From: Paludisphaera soli
GTDB lineage: Bacteria > Planctomycetota > Planctomycetia > Isosphaerales > Isosphaeraceae
DNA: 43,840 nucleotides
Assembly: GCF_011064595.1 (NCBI RefSeq)
Contig: NZ_JAALJI010000039.1
Coordinates: forward strand, 1 to 43,840
Direction of reading: 5' to 3'
A program made the translations under genes and the position numbers. The notes below the pieces were generated by a model. The model had not been told where the DNA came from, searched no databases, and saw only the letters and a program-made list of their open reading frames with translations. This document shows, in pieces, positions 39,641 to 43,840 of this stretch. The first letter of the stretch is position 1; each line of letters begins with the position of its first letter.

Positions 39641-41593
39641 ATGGCCGCTCAACCGCCCGAAACCATCCTGGTCGTCGACGACGACGCGGCGAAACGGCAC
39701 GCGGTGACGAAGATCCTCCGCAGGGCAGGGTACGCCATCCGCGAGGCCGAGACCGGCACCGACGCCCTCCGCCTCGTCGCCGAGAGGCCGTCCTTGATCG
39801 TCCTCGACGTCAAGCTGCCGGACCTGAGCGGGTTCGAGGTCTGCCGCCGGATCAAGGAGGACCCCGCCACCGCCATGATCCCCGTCCTCCACCTCTCGAC
39901 GACTTTCGTCGACATCGAGGATCGCATCTACGGCCTGGAGGGCGGGGCCGACGGCTACCTGACCGACGTCCTGGAGCCGCTCGAACTGGTGGCGACGGTG
40001 AGGGCCTTGCTGCGCACCAGGAGGGCCGAGGAAGCCGCCCACATCTCGTCCAAGCAATGGCAGGCGACCTTCGACTCGGTCAGCGACGGCGTCCTCTTGC
40101 TGGACCGGAGCGGCAAGGCCGTCCAGTGCAACGCGGCGATGGAGGGCATCCTGGGCAGGCCCTGGAACGCCCTGGCTGGAGATTCGATCCACGACCTGCT
40201 GTCCATCTCCCCCGCCGCACATCGGTCGCCCTTCCTGCGGATGCTCGACAGCGGCCGCCGCGAGGAGGTCGAGCTGACGCTGGGCGACCGATGGCTGCGC
40301 GTCACCATCGACCCCATCCGCGACGCGGCCGGGGTCGTCAAGGGGGGCCTCTGCATCGCCTCCGACGTGACCGACCGCAGGTCCATGGAGGAGGAGCTGA
40401 GGCGGCGGGCCGACGAGTTGGTGGCGGCCGACAGGCGCAAGGACGAGTTCCTGGCGATGCTGGCCCACGAACTTCGCAACCCCCTCGCCCCTATCTCCAA
40501 CGCGCTCCAGATGATCCGAATGCTGCGGGGCAAGCAGCCGGAGTCGGAAGAGGCGCTGGACATCGCGGCGCGTCAGGTCAAGCACATGTCCCGCCTGCTG
40601 GACGACCTGCTCGACGTCGCGCGATTCACGCGGGGCAACGTCCAGCTGAGCAAGGTCCCGGTGGAGCTGGCCTCGGTGCTGGCGCAGGCCGTGGAGACCG
40701 CACGCCCCCTGATCGAAGGCGGCGGCCACCAGTTCGCCACATCGTTCCCGCCCGAGCCCGTCTGGCTCGTGGGCGATCCGACCCGGCTGGCCCAGGTCGT
40801 TGCGAACCTGCTGAACAACGCCGCCAAGTATACCGACCCGGGCGGGCGGATCGCCCTCACAGCCGCACGCGAGGGGGGCGAGGCGGTGATCCGCGTGCGG
40901 GACGACGGCGTCGGACTGGACGCCCCGATGCTCGCGAGGGTCTTCGACCTCTTCGCCCAGGAAGACCGCTCGCTCGCACGTTCCCAGGGGGGCCTTGGCA
41001 TCGGATTGACGCTCGTCCGCAGCTTGGTCCAGCTGCACGGGGGGACCGTCGGCGCCGAGAGCCGCGGGCTCGGCCAGGGCAGCGAGTTCATCGTACGCCT
41101 GCCCGCGGACTCGCACGTCGAGCCGACGCCCGAGCGAGAGGTCGAGCCCCTCGGGGTCGAACTGCGGCGGCGGCTGCGGCTCCTCGTCGTGGACGACAGC
41201 GTCGATTCGGCGCGGAGCCTCGCCCAATGTCTGAAGCTCTGGGGGTACGACGAGGTTAGCGTCGCCCACGACGGCCCGTCGGCGGTCGCGGTCGCGACAT
41301 CCCAGCCGTTCGACGTGATTTTCCTCGACATCGGCCTCCCGGGGATGGACGGCTATCAGGTCGCCGAGCGGGTCCGAGATCAATTCGGTTCGGCCGGCCC
41401 CGTTCTGATCGCCCTGACGGGATACGGCCAGGCCGAGGACTCGGCACGCTCGCGGGACGTCGGATTCGACGAACACCTCACCAAGCCGGTGGATTTGGAT
41501 CGACTCCGCACGATGCTCGGGGATCCATCTTTTCAGCGAGGGAGGGGTGGTCGTCGAGATTCCACCGGGGGGGTGGCCGGCGAGTCCCGATGA
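39641..41593 (+). CDS. Hybrid histidine kinase, REC-PAS-HisKA-HATPase-REC
   Basis: The protein has 650 residues and starts one base after the preceding stop, with GGAGGGG upstream. The N-terminal receiver (about 8-125) has VVDDD and D56 (VLDVKLPD). A PAS domain spans about 140-250 (FDSVSDGVLLLDRSG, then IRDAAGVVKGGLCIASDVTD). H276 in MLAHELRNPL, NLLNNAAKYTDPGG and GGLGIGLTLV mark the kinase core. The terminal receiver has VVDDS and D563 (LDIGLPGMDG). There are no membrane segments. The N-terminal receiver could be phosphorylated by the kinase encoded just upstream, giving a relay. It is the last gene of the stressosome operon. Confidence 0.92.
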   Translation: MAAQPPETILVVDDDAAKRHAVTKILRRAGYAIREAETGTDALRLVAERPSLIVLDVKLPDLSGFEVCRRIKEDPATAMIPVLHLSTTFVDIEDRIYGLEGGADGYLTDVLEPLELVATVRALLRTRRAEEAAHISSKQWQATFDSVSDGVLLLDRSGKAVQCNAAMEGILGRPWNALAGDSIHDLLSISPAAHRSPFLRMLDSGRREEVELTLGDRWLRVTIDPIRDAAGVVKGGLCIASDVTDRRSMEEELRRRADELVAADRRKDEFLAMLAHELRNPLAPISNALQMIRMLRGKQPESEEALDIAARQVKHMSRLLDDLLDVARFTRGNVQLSKVPVELASVLAQAVETARPLIEGGGHQFATSFPPEPVWLVGDPTRLAQVVANLLNNAAKYTDPGGRIALTAAREGGEAVIRVRDDGVGLDAPMLARVFDLFAQEDRSLARSQGGLGIGLTLVRSLVQLHGGTVGAESRGLGQGSEFIVRLPADSHVEPTPEREVEPLGVELRRRLRLLVVDDSVDSARSLAQCLKLWGYDEVSVAHDGPSAVAVATSQPFDVIFLDIGLPGMDGYQVAERVRDQFGSAGPVLIALTGYGQAEDSARSRDVGFDEHLTKPVDLDRLRTMLGDPSFQRGRGGRRDSTGGVAGESR

Positions 41594-41712
41594 TGAGCGG
41601 CCGTCCCGCCGAGCAGAGCCCCCATCTTGCACGATTGGAACGTTGCATCTCATGACGGCGGGGAAGGCCTCGGGCCTCGCACGGCCCGATTCGGGCGCGT
41701 TGCGCCGAGACC

Positions 41713-41728
41713 TGATAGCGTTCTATCA
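41713..41728. promoter_or_regulatory. Palindrome TGATAG-N4-CTATCA
   Basis: Perfect 6-base arms (41713-41718 and 41723-41728) around CGTT, in the gap between the stressosome operon and the decayed kinase. The surroundings are AT-richer. It could be an operator of the former kinase gene; it is too short and lacks a T-run for a terminator. Confidence 0.35.
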
Positions 41729-41879
41729 TCGAGTCGACCTTTACCCCCTGCCGTTTAGCCGTGTTTCCATTTCACCGGCGCCAACCGCAGATTCATGTGC
41801 CGCCGCCGACGAAAAGTCCGGCGGCCGGCCCCGTCGGCGGCGCGATGGTCCGCACGCCGCGCGAGCGACCGCCTCGCGG

Positions 41880-42850
41880 ACCCGCTCGACGTCGAGGCCG
41901 GGATCGGCGAGCGGCGAGGCCCGATCCTGGCCGAGCTCAGCCACGAGCTGCGCACGCCGCCGGGCTCCATACTCGGCTGGGCCAAGATCCTGCGGTCCGG
42001 CCGCGTGAGCGAGGATCACGTGCGGGAAGGCCTGGCGGTGATCGAGCGCAATGCGGCCGCCCAAGTGCAGATCATTAAGGATCTGCTCGACATCTCTCGG
42101 ATCGTCTCGGCCAACTTCCGCCTGGAGGTAGCGGGTCAAGGCCCAGGACGTCGTCGAGGCGGCGGTCGTTCGGCCACGCCGGCGGCCATGGCCAAGGGGG
42201 GCCACCAAAAGATGATCGACTCGCTGGCCGGCACGTATCCGACCGCTTCCGCCAGGCCGACTCGGGCACGACGCGGCGCCACGGCGGACTTGGGCTGGGC
42301 CTCGCGATTGTGAAGCAGCTGGTCGAGCTGCACGGCGGCTCGGTGCGGGCCAAGAGCCCGGACGAGGGCTGTGGCTCGACCTTCATCGTGACCCTGCCTT
42401 TAGCGGTCGTCGACTCGGAGCAGCCGGCGGCCGACTCGCGACCGAAACCGAGGAGCGAGGCCGACCAAGTCTGCAAGGACCACCTGCTCGAAGGTGCCCG
42501 GGTTCTGATCCTGGACGACGAGCCGGACGCACGGCAGCTGATCCAGAGCGTGCTCACGGACTGCGAGGCCGAGGTCGCGCAGGCCGCTTCGGGCGCGAAG
42601 CCCTCCAACTCGTCGAGTCGTTCCGCCCCGACGAGATCGTCAGCGGCGTTGGGATGCCCGAGCAGGACGGCTACGACTTCATCCGCCAGGTGCGGGCTAA
42701 ACGGTCGTTCAGGGAGCTGCCGGCGGCGGCACCCACGGCCTTCGCCAGGGCGGAGGACCGCAGGCAGGCGCTCTTCGCCGGCTTCCGGCCAAGCCGGTCG
42801 AGTCGGAGGAGCTGGTGGCCGTGATGGCCAGCCTGGCCGGCAGGACCTAG
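41880..42850 (+). pseudogene. Decayed hybrid histidine kinase (HisKA, partial HATPase, REC)
   Basis: The histidine box ILAELSHELRTPPGSILGWA and DLLDISRIVS are intact near 41930-42110, but upstream sensor sequence is missing. After about 42130 the frame shifts and most of the ATPase domain (N- and G1-boxes) is deleted. The G2-box resumes in another frame at about 42240 (DRFRQADSGTTRRHGG, then GLGLAIVKQLVELHGG). A receiver follows (RVLILDDEPDARQLIQSV), shifts frame near 42597 and continues as ALQLVESFRPDEIVSGVGMP, where the phosphorylated Asp is replaced. A last shift near 42790 brings AKPVESEELVAVMASLAGRT and a TAG at 42848-42850. At least three frame changes and one large deletion make a functional kinase impossible. 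Confidence 0.8.
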
Positions 42851-42877
42851 AGGGCGTGAGGCCGTTCGGTCGCCCGA

Positions 42878-43246
42878 TCACTCGACGCGGAACTCGCCAC
42901 TCCCATACCGGGCCAGCAGATCGAGGACGTCCGCCGGCTTGATGACGACGTCCGTCGCACCGGCCTCCCGAGCAAGGCGTTCGACGTCTTGCCTGGAGTC
43001 GGCCGTCACCATGACCTTCGGCACCCTGTCGAGCCCCTGCATGGAACCGAGCCGACGGATGAGTTCGATGCCGTCCATCTGGGGCATCATGAAGTCGGTC
43101 AGCACGAGCTCGGGCGTGAAGCCCTCCAGCCGACTTAGGGCGTCGGTCCCGGACGGGGACGCGAGCACCTCGCAGCCGGCGTACTGGAGGAGCCAGGCGG
43201 ACGATTCGCGCAGGTCGTCCATGTCCTCGACGAGAAGTACTCGCAT
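42878..43246 (-). CDS. Stand-alone response regulator receiver protein
   Basis: The protein has 122 residues, a single receiver domain without output. The acidic pocket is E7/D8, the phosphorylated Asp is D51 (LVLTDFMMPQMDG), and T81 and K103 (VIKPAD) complete the active site, so it should be phosphorylated normally. The ATG at 43246 fits the family length; no ribosome binding site precedes it, and a hairpin lies seven bases upstream. It is convergent with the decayed kinase. It may be a shuttle or a partner of the nearby hybrid kinases, in the manner of CheY/DivK-like proteins. Confidence 0.88.
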   Translation of the reverse strand: MRVLLVEDMDDLRESSAWLLQYAGCEVLASPSGTDALSRLEGFTPELVLTDFMMPQMDGIELIRRLGSMQGLDRVPKVMVTADSRQDVERLAREAGATDVVIKPADVLDLLARYGSGEFRVE

Positions 43247-43253
43247 GGCGATA

Positions 43254-43362
43254 ACGGTGCCGGACGGGCCTGGCACCGTCCTCCCTGTTCGTTGTCGCTG
43301 CGTCTTCGGCTGCGGCCTTCGATAAGGCAACTGACGGGCCACTCCTGCCTCGTCAGGACGAG
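43254..43362 (-). promoter_or_regulatory. Leader of the receiver gene with a start-proximal hairpin and an upstream palindrome
   Basis: ACGGTGCC (43254-43261) and GGCACCGT (43272-43279) are perfect inverses with a ten-base loop, placed where a ribosome binding site should be for the ATG at 43246. Further upstream CTCGTCAGGACGAG (43349-43362) is a 14-base near-perfect palindrome. The first could control translation, the second could be an operator. Both are inferred from sequence only. Confidence 0.4.
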
Positions 43363-43668
43363 TCGCTCCGATTTGCCTTTGGTGCACTTAGGGTAAAACC
43401 ATTACACCCCCTGCATCCCGTCCCTCCGAATGATGCTCCCATGCATCGCGAGCAGGCCCAAGACACCATCTATCCCTTTCCCATGCCACCCCGCCCTCAA
43501 CCTTTCATCGGAAAACTGAAAGCAGAGCCACGCCGCTCCAGCAGAAAAGCGGCTCCCTCTGAAGTTTGCCCCCCACTCTTCAGCCTGCACGGCGGAGCAC
43601 CAGCGGCTCCGGTCCGCTCTCCTGCAAGGCCTGAAAGGCGGGCTGGAAACAGAGAAGGGGGAGACGGC
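43363..43668. other. Lower-GC gap with short hairpins
   Basis: The composition is visibly less GC-rich than the rest of the window. Short inverted repeats are present (GCCGCT with AGCGGC near 43532-43553, and GGAGC with GCTCC near 43600). A plus frame from 43441 runs into the gene at 43669 but does not look coding before that start. This may mark the left end of another inserted segment. Confidence 0.35.
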
Positions 43669-43840
43669 ATGAGTGAACCCGCGCACAAGATCCGGATCTC
43701 GAACCTCACCTCTTTCATCCGGCGGAACCTCGCCGAACACGGCGACGGGTACAGCGTCTAGCCGACCCGCATCTCCAAGACCGACGACGAGTGGCGCGAG
43801 GCCGAGAATCTCGGTTGCGACGACCTCCCGCCCGGAGCTA
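43669..43840 (+). pseudogene. Planctomycete small-protein gene interrupted by an in-frame TAG; runs off the right edge
   Basis: GGGGGAG precedes the ATG at 43669. The first 30 codons (MSEPAHKIRISNLTSFIRRN, ending GDGYSV) match, from memory, the start of a widespread planctomycete family of about 70-100 residues beginning xxKTIRISNLTATIWRN and continuing YSVxxTRSYKxxDxWKExDSxGxDDL. At 43759 a TAG interrupts it; the same frame then continues PTRISKTDDEWREAENLGCD and DLPPG, exactly the expected continuation. CAG to TAG at the Gln position would explain it. Either this is a fresh nonsense mutation, a sequencing error, or readthrough. The family's role is unknown to me. Confidence 0.65.

Overview
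The window is very GC-rich throughout. Its gene content points to a planctomycete, probably Isosphaeraceae or a close relative. The evidence is a giant surface protein with the planctomycete N-terminal LEPR-XLL-type motif (here LEHRRLLAA) and a dockerin-like C-terminus, large cytoplasmic hybrid kinases, and several hypothetical families I know mainly from planctomycetes. The taxonomic call is inference; there is no rRNA or tRNA in the window.

Positions 1-8.8 kb look like part of a mobile or plasmid/phage-like element. A small excisionase-like HTH gene is divergent from a phage-type repressor. Then come a ParB-like protein with a zinc-knuckle, a short unknown protein, a primase-like TOPRIM protein and a P-loop helicase; the last three are chained by ATGA overlaps. 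An AT-richer stretch full of ACCTA-core repeats follows, which could be an origin or recombination site. No integrase is visible. Positions 8.9-13.5 kb hold a BNR-repeat protein coupled to a MoaD/ThiS-like protein, the intact copy of a family present three times in the window, and a hypothetical gene. Positions 13.6-19.5 kb are one 1956-residue secreted or surface protein on the minus strand. Positions 19.9-22.3 kb contain a decayed copy of the repeated family and small hypothetical genes.

Positions 22.3-43.2 kb are dominated by signal transduction. A soluble hybrid kinase with about ten HAMP-type units and three receivers is followed by a REC-GAF-GAF-kinase-REC protein. A third, frameshifted copy of the repeated family and a convergent secreted GH32 glycosidase interrupt the series. 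A tight six-gene operon then encodes RsbR, RsbS, RsbT, an RsbT/RsbW-like ATPase fused to a PP2C phosphatase, an RsbT/RsbW-like ATPase fused to a hybrid kinase with two receivers, and a REC-PAS-kinase-REC protein. This reads as a stressosome joined directly to phosphorelay kinases. RsbR/RsbS would hold RsbT, the phosphatase would reset them, and the fused kinase could pass the partner-switching state into phosphotransfer. A decayed hybrid kinase and a lone receiver follow. Eleven receiver domains (one broken) occur with no DNA-binding output domain or sigma factor, so the output must lie elsewhere.

The right edge carries the start of a planctomycete small-protein gene with an in-frame TAG. Four near-palindromic ACGT-centred motifs recur in intergenic gaps, three of them downstream of the repeated family. 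I found no tRNA, rRNA, CRISPR array or transposase.
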